Assembly: GCA_027574665.1 (NCBI GenBank)
Contig: CM050656.1
Coordinates: 9,995,501 to 10,059,500, forward strand
Direction of reading: 5' to 3'
Source of the DNA: Rhynochetos jubatus
Taxonomy: Eukaryota; Chordata; Aves; Eurypygiformes; Rhynochetidae
DNA length: 64,000 nt
Positions 20,493 through 32,420 of this stretch are shown piece after piece. The notes beneath the pieces are model-generated. The model had not been told where the DNA came from and made no database searches. It was given only the letters and a program-made list of their open reading frames with translations. A program made the translations under genes and the position numbers. The stretch's first letter is position 1, and each line of letters opens with the position of its first letter.

Positions 20493-23400
20493 TGTAGATG
20501 CTGGCTGGAGGACAGAGAGCAGGTGAGAAAAGGTGAAATGCAGCCTTAGAGATCTTCTGTGGCCTTTCTCCACAGAAGACAGAGACCTTCAGGAAGGAAA
20601 GCAAATCAGGGGCACAGCAGGGGCCATTCACACACCTTAGGAGAGCCGAGGGGAAAAAGGATGGAAGATTCATATTTCTCCCTGAGCGTGCATTTATCAA
20701 GCACGCTATCTGCGTGTATCAAGCGAGTATCTGAATGCGGCCAGTTAATTTCAGTCAGAGGATCTGACTTTCCAGTCACTGGAGAGGGTGGCAGGACAGA
20801 TGCCCAAGAAGGGAGTCAGTAAAGATCACTCCAGGATGCACAAAGAAAATTACCCCCCTGGGGAGATGGAAACCTTCAGCTCTGCAGACATCAGCTTTGG
20901 TGAGATTCTCATGTCGGCGCAAGGGTTTTAATGTCGCCAGAATGGGTTTGGGAGAGGAAAGGGTTATGGGGTGCGAAGAAGGAACAGCTTTTCTCATTCA
21001 GCCATATCAAACAGCCCCTGCTTATCATTCACTTCCTCCTTTTATTGGTCTAAACATCAGAAAAGAAGTTGGAAATGAAAACCCAACAGTACGGCTGGGT
21101 CTGGAGCTGCTTGCCCCTGAGATCACATCTAGCGAAGGAAGAGACATCTCTGGACAACAGGATATGAAGACCCAACTGTGTGAAGTGTTTACAGTCCCAG
21201 GCCCTGATCTTATGTCATCTTACACATGGTGGGAGAAGCCCTTGGCCCCGTCTTGGGCTGCGGGCTAGCTGACGCTCCAGCTGGTGAGTAGTTACTTTAA
21301 AGCTGCTGGGACCATTCAAATTGCTCTCAACTCCACTGGGTTAGGACCCAGATGTCAAACTAGTTTTGACAAAGGGATAAAACAGCAGGACAGAAGCAGG
21401 CAGGAGCACACAGGCAGGAAACAAACTGTATTTTACACTGAATAAGGAAAGCCGAAACAGAGAGACTATGATTCTCACATATGCTTTATCACTCAAGGTG
21501 CTCTCTTCCTGGCCCAGATCTTTTATAAAAAGGTGGAAGACGATTATATAGTTACCAAAAAAATGCAATCTGGATCTTTCTTTAAAATGAGGTGATGAGG
21601 AGGGAATAAATCACATTTACAAAGCATGTGTAAGCTTTGCCAGCATCTGCTGCCTTCTGTATCAGTTCATCCTGAGTATGCAGCGTGAGTTCAACTACTC
21701 TTTTACCTCCAGCCCCCAACCTGTTTGCACTAGAGCTGCTGTCTCCTTTATAAGTATTGCACACACAAATCCCTTTACAGCATGGGTGAACTTGCTTCAC
21801 TGCAGAGGAACAGGGCTGTGCACCCTCAGAAAGCTGCTGTTTCAAGCACCCCATGCGCCCAGGCAGGTATTGCACTAGTGAATCCCAGGCCACATTTCCA
21901 AGCTGCTGTTTGCAACCACGTGGGTTAAAACCCCATGCATTTGCTTTCTCCAAAACAAAGCAGTCTTCTGCTAAACCACATGCAGTATGGAGGTAACTGG
22001 GCAGGATGTTCATATTCCTTGATGTGGCCATGCTGAGGGACCGGTGGTTTTGCCCTGAGTAGCCTAGATATCTGCACTGGGCAGAGTTGCTTTTGGAGCA
22101 TCCCTGTTTGCAGAGACCTTCCCTTAGTCGTGAAGCAGTCATCCGTATCTCAGCCACTCTGGGATGTGCAAGGAGGAGGAAGGACGTCTCTGGTTCCTCT
22201 CCCAAGGACTGCCGCAGCGAGCAGCCCAAAGCATCCTCCAGCCTCAGATCCTGAAGCTTCAGGAGGAAGCTTCAATGATACATGACCTGCTGATGTCATG
22301 ATGAAATACCCCATCACTTACTAACAACCAAACATTCAGGGACTTCCTTGGCTGAAAGCTGCATGAGTACCACGACCATGAAATAACAGCAGTTGGGCCC
22401 GTTCTCACCCTCAGCACATCCCTGTCTGAATACACCTAGACTCCAAATTCCCAGATGGAGACCCTCAGAAGAAGCTTGAGACCCTCCCAGCACAGCTACT
22501 CTGCGTGGTAGGAAGGCTCTGCCACCAGAAGGTGAGTCATGTTGCTCACATAAGGGCTCAGTACCTTAGGATGAGGTGACTACAGCAAGGGGGGTGGGGG
22601 GGAAATCCTTTCCTCCTGGGAGATTTCCCTCATGGCATGCCACCTCTCAGAGGAGGAATGTGTGATGGAGAACAGCGAAACAGGAGATCCAGAGGGTCAG
22701 CTCTGTGGCTTGTAACCACAACTAGCACACGTGCAGGAGTCAAAACACCACACTGCTCAAGCTACAGGATCAGCAGCCATGCAAAAAGCAGCCGAGGACA
22801 CCAGGCAATGACAGCCTGGGGTCAACAGAGCCACAATTAAATACCTTTCCTGAGCGGTTCCATTTCTTCAGGGTGCAGGAAGTAGACAACCAAAGCAAAT
22901 AAATTATTCCTGAGAACTAACTCTTTGAGTCATTAATTGTGCAGCAAGGTGCAGGCAAAATCATTTATTCACAAAAAGTATAGGTAAAGCCTTTACCAAA
23001 CTAGGGAACATCAGAAAGAAACTTGCAACCTATTCTTTGCCTTTGTGGGGAAGTTTGGGTCTTTCTGGTTTGGTTTTTTTTCCTCCACTACAACCAGTCC
23101 AGATTTTCTCTCTCAAATTAATTTGGTATAAAAATTGTGAAGTTTTCTTTTACTCCTATGGAAATAAAGCGGATGTGAGGAAAAAAACCACTTTCCCATT
23201 TTGTTGCCTGTTTACAAAAAAATAATGTTTTTAACAGAAGCATCTATTTGTTTAAACTTGAAATAAAACTGATTCTAAGGGGCTTGAGCTATTGAAAACC
23301 ACGATTCAGTGGCAGAATTTGGTTTGGAGTCTTGGAGACTTGGCTTCTATAAACTTTGGTGCTTTCTTTGTTCAAGACAAACCTCAATATGTGGGGTGAA

Positions 23401-26400
23401 TAAATATTTGATTTTCCCTTTTCCTGGAATGAAAAAAAAACCCAAAATTCCTGCTCCAGGTCTGTACCTCATGGCCAAAATCCAAGCCTAAGAAAAGGCC
23501 AAGCACAAGGGCCAGGCTGAGCTGGTCTCTCTTCGTCGTGGCTCAGCCATCCTGTCTGGTGGCTTCAACACACTGAGAAGGGCAAAGCCCTGGTCATGCA
23601 CAGGGTTAGTAAGGAGCATTTAAATATTTGTTTTTATAAAGCAATATTAATAAATCTAGAAACTCAGAGGGGCTGTTATGATCTTTGTAATACCTCTTGG
23701 TGCCCTACCAACAAGTTGCTCCGAGCAAGGCACAGCCTTGACTGTCCTCTGATCATCCCTGTATCCTGGAAGGATTCAGGTTATACAGCACCCAGAGGTA
23801 GTGGAAGAAATCATCACACAAAATCACTGAGGATAATCCCTACAAGAGCAGATCTTCACAAGAAACCTCGGTGTCCTGCTTTCCAGCTACCTCCAATTCT
23901 GCTTTAAAAATTGTCCCTTCCCAATAAAATGCTGATGCACACTGATGAGGTTTCCCAGGTTTTGTTCAGAGGATGTGAGGTAAGTGGTTAAAGCTCAGTG
24001 CCCTGCAGGGTCATTCTACAAGGCTCATTCGTGGCCCCTCACCAGAAATTTTGGTGCTTTCACCATATAAATAGGCAGACAGGTCCACGGGATAACCTGG
24101 CCCATTGGGCCTGCCACAAGCCTCTGCAAATCCATCTGAGGGTCACAGGAACAGGCAGAAAATCTTAGCCTGGACACGGGCGCCACAGCAGGAGTGGTTT
24201 TTATGCATTCCCACGTTATTTCCTTCTCCTTGACCCTACACGCTGGCCCGAGCCCTCCCCATGCCAGGAAGCCCTGCCTTCACCTCAGTCCTTGCTAGCT
24301 GCGAGACCCTTTCTACACCACAGCTCCAGCTAGCCCCCCAAAACTGCTGAGCCATATGGTTTGTAACGAAATCAAGGAGCTGATGCCCAAGTGCCCCAGA
24401 TGCTGCACACCAGGGCTCCCAGGCAAGGACTTCACTGCAAAATTTCCCTTGTCCACTTGCTGCTCTTAGAACTACCAGACCAAATAGCTGCAAGCCCAGG
24501 CAGACGGTTAAAATCCCACCTTGCCAGCTCACTATCTGCTTTCTTTTTCCTCTGCTTAATGCTCCTGCCAGCAGCGATTTCATTCACTCCAACCATAATA
24601 GCCTTTTCCTTCCCCTTAGGCCAGGAGCACACCTCTGTCATGGAAAATTTCCCTCTGTCTTGTACCTTCAGCCCCATCTGCCAGCAGCCGGGCTGGCAGG
24701 TTGTTTTTTTCTCACCGCTTAAAATGCTTTTGCAACAAAGGCTCTTTAATCCCCCCAGCCTAGCCAGGCACCTCTGTCTGTCTCCTCCCGGTAGTGCAGG
24801 GGAGCACAAACCTCAGAAGAAGGTACAGGGTACCCCATGAGCTGGTGGGACCAGGTGGATGGAAGCTGGGTAAGGTCACAGGGTCTCCTGAAACGGTGGG
24901 AGCAGGGCTGGGAGCAGGGAGAGCAACCCAGGCAGGACACAGAAGTGAAGCCACAAGGTGATGATGGTGATCTGGGAGTTGGGGGGGTGGGGGTGGGGAA
25001 GAGCAGGGATCCTCCCACCCAGCCCACATGCTTGCTTACTAGCCTGGAGAGGGGTCTCCAAGGCCCACAGCAGAGATGAGGAGACAGGGTCTGGCAGCTG
25101 AGCACACCACCTCTGATGGGCATCCTAAACCCTGGCAAGGGAAGAGGCAAGTCCAGGAGCAAGATACCTACCTTCATGTCCCACAGACAGAGCGAGGGTG
25201 GCCTGGCCACTACCTAGCCCTTCTGCCCCAGATGGGGCCATCTCATCACGTGTCTGTGTTGGTAGAGAATCCGGCTCTCTGGAGAGGAGACAACTTGGCT
25301 ATGGTTGTGAATCTGCCTTTGAGACCACTCCACAAGTGACCAATAACTAAAATTTCATACAATGACTTCAAAGTGCATGTGGTGCAGGAAAAGGGTCTCC
25401 AGCCATGACAGGCCAGTGCTCATCACATCATTTCCTCGTGAGAATGCAAGAGATGATTCAGACTCAAATCAGACCAGACAAGTATGAATCACAGGGTTTG
25501 TCTCACATTCCTTCTAGCCAAAACCATCCTTGCCTGGTTCTGCTTGGTGCTGGGACAATCAACCCAGACATTTTTTTATTTTAGGGGTCCACAAAGATCC
25601 AGTCAACTAATTTCCATCTGCCACTTCTGAAGTGCTGGGGACACCAGGGTCCTCCAGCTGGGATAGAAATCACAGCAGTGTTTGATGCAGGTAGGCAGCT
25701 GGTACCAGCATCCAGGTCCTAGGCAGTTTCTGTCAGAGCTGAGTGCCTGGGGAGAGTGTCTGTGGTTCATCCATCAGCCCTTGCTCTGGAGTAGCTGTTC
25801 TGGAGGACCAGACCACATCACTTCTGTTTCTGCAGTGGTACCCCAGCTGTATCCTGGCTAGTCAAGATGTGGGCTTTGGTGAATTACTTCTGTTTCGATG
25901 AGAAACAGTTGATGCCAGCCAGCAGCATATTTGGGCCAGCTCTGTCACCCAGGGGGGCTGGTTCTCCCACAAGCAACAGTCGTATCTCCCCAGCCTATCC
26001 AAGCAGTGTGAGCTATGGGGACCCTGGCCTGGGCTCCAAACCCCTCTCATACCTACTTCTGTTGGCTTTTTGTCTTCGTGCCTGCATCTCCCAGGGCTGT
26101 CCTGCAACTCACTGTCCCTGCTCACAGTCCTCATCCCAGGCACTATGACACAGGTCACTGGTTTGCCCATCTTGTGGCTGGAAATCTAACTGGTTCACAA
26201 GTTGAGCTTGAGAGAGGTCCAAAGCACCCTGCCCCTTCCTGTCTCTGTTCATGTTGCCAGCTCAAAGCCACACTGTAGCCTGGACCAGAAGGGTCAATAT
26301 GATGCTTGAGAGGAACTGCAGCTTTTGATGCCATAGTAGGCTGAAGAGGTCTCAGGGTTCATCTAGAAGGTTGGTGACAAGGTCAATTGCATCTGGGAGT

Positions 26401-29400
26401 GCCACCTTGAGTATAAACAATGAGGAAGATGGATTTGGACTTGAAACCTGGCTTGGATCCTGGTTACCCAACAGGATAGGTGCAAAACAGGACAGTGACC
26501 TCCTGTACCAGTTGAGCATGGAAGAGAGCTCAGCCTGCATTACATCTCAGCCTCAAGGAGGGTCCATGGGCATGGATCAGAGACCATGATGTCAACCTGA
26601 AACACCCTTCTTAAAAAACATCCAATACAGTATATCCCTGGGAAAACATCAGAAATTATTTTGCCCATTTCTCAACAGGGATAGCAAGTAGAGCATAAAG
26701 GACTGACTTATCTGGAGTAAAGCAGCAAGCCAGCAGGATAATCAGGACCACAGTCCAAATACTCTCGGATGGAACCAAGAATCTTAGTCATGTTGACTTT
26801 GCAGATGCATCTAATTAGCATCTCTGGATGCTTTTCCCATATACATCGTGTTGTTTGAGTTACACGGCATATATTGCATGCATTTAGTGTTTGTTTGCAT
26901 GAAATACATTTTTACCATGACTCTATAGGATGGAGCTGATAGCTTAACTGTACAGGTTGTTCCCGCTGAACCTTCATAATTTAGCTTTTGAATAGGAATG
27001 GATGAATAATAGACTCTGTGGTGTAGTTTTCTGAATGAAAAACCTGTGGTAAAAGAGCACAAAATCCTTCTTTTTCCACTGCAGCCACAACTTCAGTATC
27101 TGTCTCACCTCTTCCTCTCTTTGCTCCATCTGATGGGTTTGAGAGGAGAGGGGTCAGTGGTGAGGTGACCACCTGCAAAGCATGGCAGGCCTGCTGAGAC
27201 CAGAGATGCTGAGATGTCAGGAGAAGGAAGGGATTTCTCTCCCAGGGATGACTAAGAGTAGGCTTTATTCTTGCAGAAGAAACATTGAATGAAATACTTC
27301 AGCAGAGCTTTGGAATGGGAGCCAGGCTGGGAGGTGGCATCCCTTAGTGCTACGGGAAGAAAAGCTCTTCAAAACGGCATGAAGTCATCAACCAGAAACA
27401 ATAGTCGAGGGTCTCCAGGAGAGGTAAGAGGGGCAGGCCTGATAAAGATTTCCGCAGGCCCAGGAGAAGTCAGGAGACAAAACTGAGCATCAACTGCCCT
27501 CTTCCCCTGTCTTGGTCAGTTTGCTGTACTACATGCTCTTCTTTGGAAGACGCTCAGACGACTGAAAATTATCTATTTTCTTTCTAGCAACTTGGAGTAC
27601 ACAAACTTTGCACAAGTTTTCCTGCCTTGTGTCTCTCTCAGTAGGTATGGCATAATTTCAAAGACCTAGATGATCAAAAATGGGAAGCTTGTCCCACACA
27701 ACACAGAGAGGGAAACCGAGGCAGAAGGAAACATACAGAAAACATGGAACAAGCCTGGGAGAGGGTCAAAAAAGGAAAAAGTCAGGATCTAGTTATCATT
27801 CTTCCAGCATAAAGAGTCTGGGAGAGGTTTGTAAGGGCAATTTAGGAACCCAACTCCCATCCAAACCAATGAGAACAGGGCACTTGCATCCTGTCATAAA
27901 GTTTTTAAAGGGGGAGGGAATCAACAGTACCAAAAAGCAGTTCTAAGAGTCACAAACATGTTCAAGCAGAGTGGAAGCCAAAAGAACTGTCTCAAGTCCC
28001 TGATATCTGTGATAATTGAGAAGGGGTAAAGAGGAGCAGCCAGCAGCATGCCAGCAGCCACCATAGAGCTCAGCAGCTACCACCACAGAATCAGCAGGTT
28101 GCAAACAGGTCCTAATGGCTTTGCCTCATAGAGCCACAAAATCCAGCGGCTGGCAGCTGCCATGGGCTAGTTCTTCCGCTTCTTAGCCTTCCCTAAGGAA
28201 AAAGCGGCCAGCCACAGCCTCCAGCAGTCAACAAAATCCCAGAGGATAAAAGATGAGCAAAGGAGGATGGAAGCCCTTTTCAACAGTCAGGTGTCTGTGC
28301 TGTGAGTGTCCTGTGGGACCAAGCTTGTCCTCCTTTCCAGGGCTGCTGACCCTTGTGTTTTCATCACAGGTGTCTCAGAGTGAGAAGGATTTATTCCCAT
28401 TTAAGTTTGTTTTGTTTTTTCCTCACACCACAGCTGAGCAGTCCCGATTACAAAGGATAACATAAAAATCATGATCCTTCATGCAAACCCCCAGAGGGCA
28501 AAGAAAGATCCAGTGTTGCTGGTGGTGGTGAAAGCAAGCAGATAAGGAATTTCACACACACACACCTTTTTAAGTCTCAAAAATTTGGCTGGCCCAAACA
28601 TCAAGCCCAAGGTGTTTCAGATCCCCCATCATCAGCTGCCAGGAACACATCCCAGTGCTGAGCAGACCCCATGGAGGGGATGTCAACACCAGCTGGGAAA
28701 TGGTCCTTGTCCTCTGGAGATAAGAAGTCACTTGTCCACCAAAGCTAAGACTAAGAACCTGCCTGGAGAACAAATCACAGCACGCGCCCTCTGTCAGCAG
28801 GAGCCATTGCCAACCACTCTCATGGGGCCACCGGCCAAGAGCTGGACTCGGGATAACTGCATCAAAATTCATTAAACTAATTATTGCTTGTGTTCCCGGG
28901 TGGGCAGAGAAGGACTCCAGCAAGCAGAATAAGCATGCCACAATAGTAGGCGGTACCTCCGCATGGCGTGTGACAGAACTTGCAATAAAGCTCTGGCTCT
29001 TTCTTCACTATTTCCCCTACATACACCCAATTACAAACTTGGCAACCTTACTCTCAGCAAGTGCCTCATTCTGCAAAGACCTGATACCCCAGAGGGACTC
29101 ACAGGTTCATTCAGGCTGATGCTTGTGAAGAAACACCCCCATTCCTACCTCTTCTGGGGAAAAACAGTGGCAATGGTGGCCCCAGGCTAGTTTCATCTTT
29201 CTGGTTGGGGTGGTGGAGATTTCAGGTGGATTTAACAGCTCTCAGCAGCACTTTGATTTGTTGACTTGGATGGGAGCAGCATCAGACCAGTGCTGAGCAT
29301 GTCCAACACCCTTCTTCCCAGGGTAAGACCCAACCAGCACACAAAGGCATTGTTCCCCTTATGTATCTGGGGAGCTAGTGCAGAGACCATTTAAAGACCA

Positions 29401-30133
29401 GGACAGAAAAGATTCTTGGGATGTAAGAAACCAATGGAAGGTAATTTCTCAGGTGGGATATCTTTGATCAACTACATAGAAAAAAATGCATTACCAGCCT
29501 CGATAATGGGTCAATAGCTGCTAACCATTGTTCTGCAGAGTTACTTGGAGATGAAGGGCCATAAACACAAGAAGAAAGGCTGGATTTACACTTGCTATCC
29601 TACTGCAGTCCCCCATATTGAAAACAGAGATGATGTTCATCGCCTGTCCCAGAGGCGTGTGCAAGGGTTAACTCATTAACCTGTCCATCCAAAATGGCAG
29701 ACGGAGCACAAAGCGCATCCGTGCCTAATGTCAGTACCGTTTACTGAATCACACCCAAACTCCTGGACCAGGACTCTGGGAAGCAACAGGAAAAACACAG
29801 TGAGGTACCGCTGCCAGCCTATGCCAACAGCAGCAGACCAGCGAGCAGCAGTCACATCACCATTGGCCTGGGCTTCACGTGTCACTGATTGACTCAAATT
29901 TTAATTATGTCCCAATATCTCCACATCCCCCAGGACACAAAGCTTTCAGCCAGGCAGTTCCTGCCAGCTGAAATTTCATAAAGAGCAGCTAGTGACTAAG
30001 ACAGCCCAACCTTCAAGTCAGATGCTAACAGCTTTGGACAAGTGTGGGATTTTTACACCCCTATCTGCAGGAAAATCTGATGTTTAGTGCCCTGACTGTG
30101 AGCAGGTCACTCTTAAACCCCTGAACATCCCAG

Positions 30134-30135
<2 letters not shown>
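20493..30135. other. Intergenic DNA between FOXE3 and CMPK1, no gene seen
   Basis: Nearly 10 kb without a supported exon, RNA gene or young repeat. G-rich runs occur at about 22,591-22,602 and 24,976-25,000, and a (CA)7 run near 28,552-28,566. Open frames are short and featureless. Confidence 0.55.
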
Positions 30136-30174
<39 letters not shown>

Positions 30175-30192
30175 AAAAAAAAAAAGAAAAAA
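30136..30192. repeat. A36 tract plus interrupted A-rich tail
   Basis: Thirty-six A at 30,136-30,171 are followed by GGG and further A runs to about 30,192. There is no recognisable retrotransposed body on the left side and no obvious target-site duplication, so I call it a simple repeat. Its length is prone to assembly error. Confidence 0.9.
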
Positions 30193-30194
30193 GC

Positions 30195-30570
30195 CCGGAG
30201 GGGAATTGTACTGGCTCTAATCCCTTCTGCCATTCTGCATATTCATGGAACATTGTCATAACACATCAGCGGGACAAAAGGTCTGTCGGCACCTCCTCCT
30301 CATTCCTTTGATAAACCACGAGACAAATGCTGAGTAAACACTTGGAATCCATTCACTGCACTATTCTCATCGGGATGAGAAAGGGCTCCTCTTTCTTGCA
30401 GGCCCAGAGCTGCTCAGCCTAATAAAGTACGGCCCACGGCCTGTGAAAAGAGAGGCCTATGGATGATGAAAACATGGATTATCTCATTTCACCCTCCTTG
30501 TATCAGACCCTGCTCACATTCTGAGTGCACTTGGTCTGACACGCAATTACACACACAAAAAAATAATAAT
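30195..30570. promoter_or_regulatory. Candidate enhancer with OTX/PITX, TCF, forkhead and Su(H)-like sites
   Basis: Non-repetitive sequence containing TAATCC at 30,218-30,223 and its reverse GGATTA at about 30,477-30,482 (OTX/PITX type). It also has CTTTGAT at 30,306-30,312 (TCF/LEF), GTAAACA at 30,334-30,340 (forkhead) and ATGAGAA at 30,375-30,381, which fits the degenerate Su(H) consensus RTGRGAR. It lies about 11.5 kb upstream of FOXE3. Motif matches this short occur by chance, so the call is speculative. Confidence 0.25.
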
Positions 30571-31424
30571 AATAAAATTTTTAAAAAGCCAGGGGAAGGG
30601 GGTGTTTAGCGAATGTGGGGACTGTCCGCGAAATTTCACGGATGACCTTTTCCTAGTGGGAACGTTATTTATTTCTGCCCCTGCGTTGCCAGGAGGTTTC
30701 TCATCAATATCAGCATTCCCCTGAACATTGCAGTTGGTGGAAGAAGAGATAACACTTAAGACAAAGATTCACAGGTCACTTCAATGGCCCAGTTCAAGCT
30801 GGTGCTGAGCCCCCAAAAAGTGGAGGTGAGCATCCCATAAACAGCTCCTTGGCCGTGCCACTGCCTCGGCTCTGTTGCCTGCTTGGCAGCGGGTGTAGGC
30901 AAAGCCCTATTCTCCTTGCACAGCTATAAAGCAAGAGTCGTGAGGTCAGCCAAGTGTCTGGAGAAGGAGAAGCGGCCTCTGCACCCATGGAGTGACATGA
31001 GCACCTTGGTGGTTTGGGATCTTTGGGTTGAAGGCACAATGCGAGCCGTGCAGGTTGGAGCATGATATCTCCTGTACTGGCAGCCAATGAGTCCTCTTCC
31101 AGTATGGAAAGGAAATTGGCCAGTCCCTGTGGTCAGACTTGGGCCCCACCAGAGCACAGAGCAGGCTACTGGGGCTGGGAGCAACACAAGTCCTTCAGCC
31201 TTTATTCACACCCCATAGTCAGGCAGAGGGACCAGAGACATACTGAACGATAACACCCCAAAACCAGCATAAAGGGCCTCATTACTGTTATGCAGTTATG
31301 CAAAGGTTACACGGGCCATCGATCACCAAAGTCACCCCAAGCATTTTCCAACACCTACCGCAGCCTCCTCCATTGCCCAGCTTTCTGGAGACTGAGCTAA
31401 AAATACCTGCAATAAACCCAAACC

Positions 31425-31720
31425 TACTTTAATAACGCAAAACAGGGCAAGGAACTGGTTCTTTTGAAAACAATCATCTGAAAGAAATATTTTCCATTTA
31501 AATATGATCCTTTATTTGGGAAAATATGAGCAGTTTTCAAAGTGAAAATTGTTTTCAGAGATAGCACGTGAGCACACTTAATGCAATTGTGCCCGTAACA
31601 GAAAACAAGAAACAGTTATGAACTGTTGTCAAACAATGAAGAAACAATAAATACACTGCTGATTAACCAGAGTCTCTTCACTTTCAAATAAACAGCTCAT
31701 AAACCTGTCCACTAACCGAA
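31425..31720. promoter_or_regulatory. Candidate conserved AT-rich regulatory block
   Basis: The block holds AACAATG (31,632-31,638) and AACAATA (31,643-31,649), both SOX-type. It also holds a perfect inverted repeat AACAGTT-ATG-AACTGTT at 31,611-31,627, the form expected of paired MYB-type sites. The sequence is AT-rich but not simple repeat. A regulatory role is inferred. Confidence 0.25.
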
Positions 31721-32340
31721 GGAGGAGTGCATTGGTTGTAAACAGCGTACTCAACGCTTTTGTCTCTGCAAAACCCTTAAGTTCATCCTTAAGTCTCAAA
31801 CAGCCAGCAAAAAACGTGAGCGGTTGTTCCTCGGCCTGGCACCTTACTTGTGGACGTTGCTATTCAAATATTTGCATTTTACAAGGTGTTTGTTACAAAA
31901 CCTCCCGGAGGACTTGGCGCAGGCTCACAGCCGCTCCAGTTGCTCGCTGGGCTCGAGTAAAACCCATGCGAGCCCCCAGCCAAGCAGGCGATGCCGGCTG
32001 TTTGTTTTCCCTGAGCGGGTGACTCCTCTCCCTAAGCAACCAAGATGCAAAAGCAAGTGTGAAACTTGCAGGCCTTCCAAGAGCCTTGTTTGTTTTGCTG
32101 CCCAAAAGCAATTTTCAGGCTAAATTGTATTTGCACGTGTAACGGCCACATTTCCCTGCCCCAGGATGGGTGACAAGCAGGCTGCCGCCTGCCACCTACA
32201 AACACCTACATCCAACCTGCACAGTAACACAGCACTTCATTAAAGTATTCATCTAGTGCAGTGGTTTCCTTCCTCAGACGATGCTTTTATTTCCCAGTTG
32301 CTGCAGTATGAAAAAATAAAGAATTCAGCAATGCTGTTAT

Positions 32341-32420
32341 GCCCAGATCCTCTGAGATTACTTGGGCACATAACTCCCATTCATGTCCAGATGATCTCAG
32401 CTGTCTTTGGGATACGAGCC
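32341..32420. mobile_element. Degraded palindromic MITE-like relic
   Basis: The left half reads CCCAGATCCTCTGAGAT, then GGCACATAACTCCCATT. The right half, CTGTCTTTGGGATACGAGCC, approximates the reverse complement of the left end. This matches the pattern of an old amniote palindromic element with a TAACTCCCATTGA core. The centre has decayed. Family assignment is from memory. Confidence 0.5.

Noticed and set aside
30136-30192. Poly(A) tail of a processed pseudogene
   Set aside because: The sequence on the left side shows no coding similarity, and no target-site duplication is evident.
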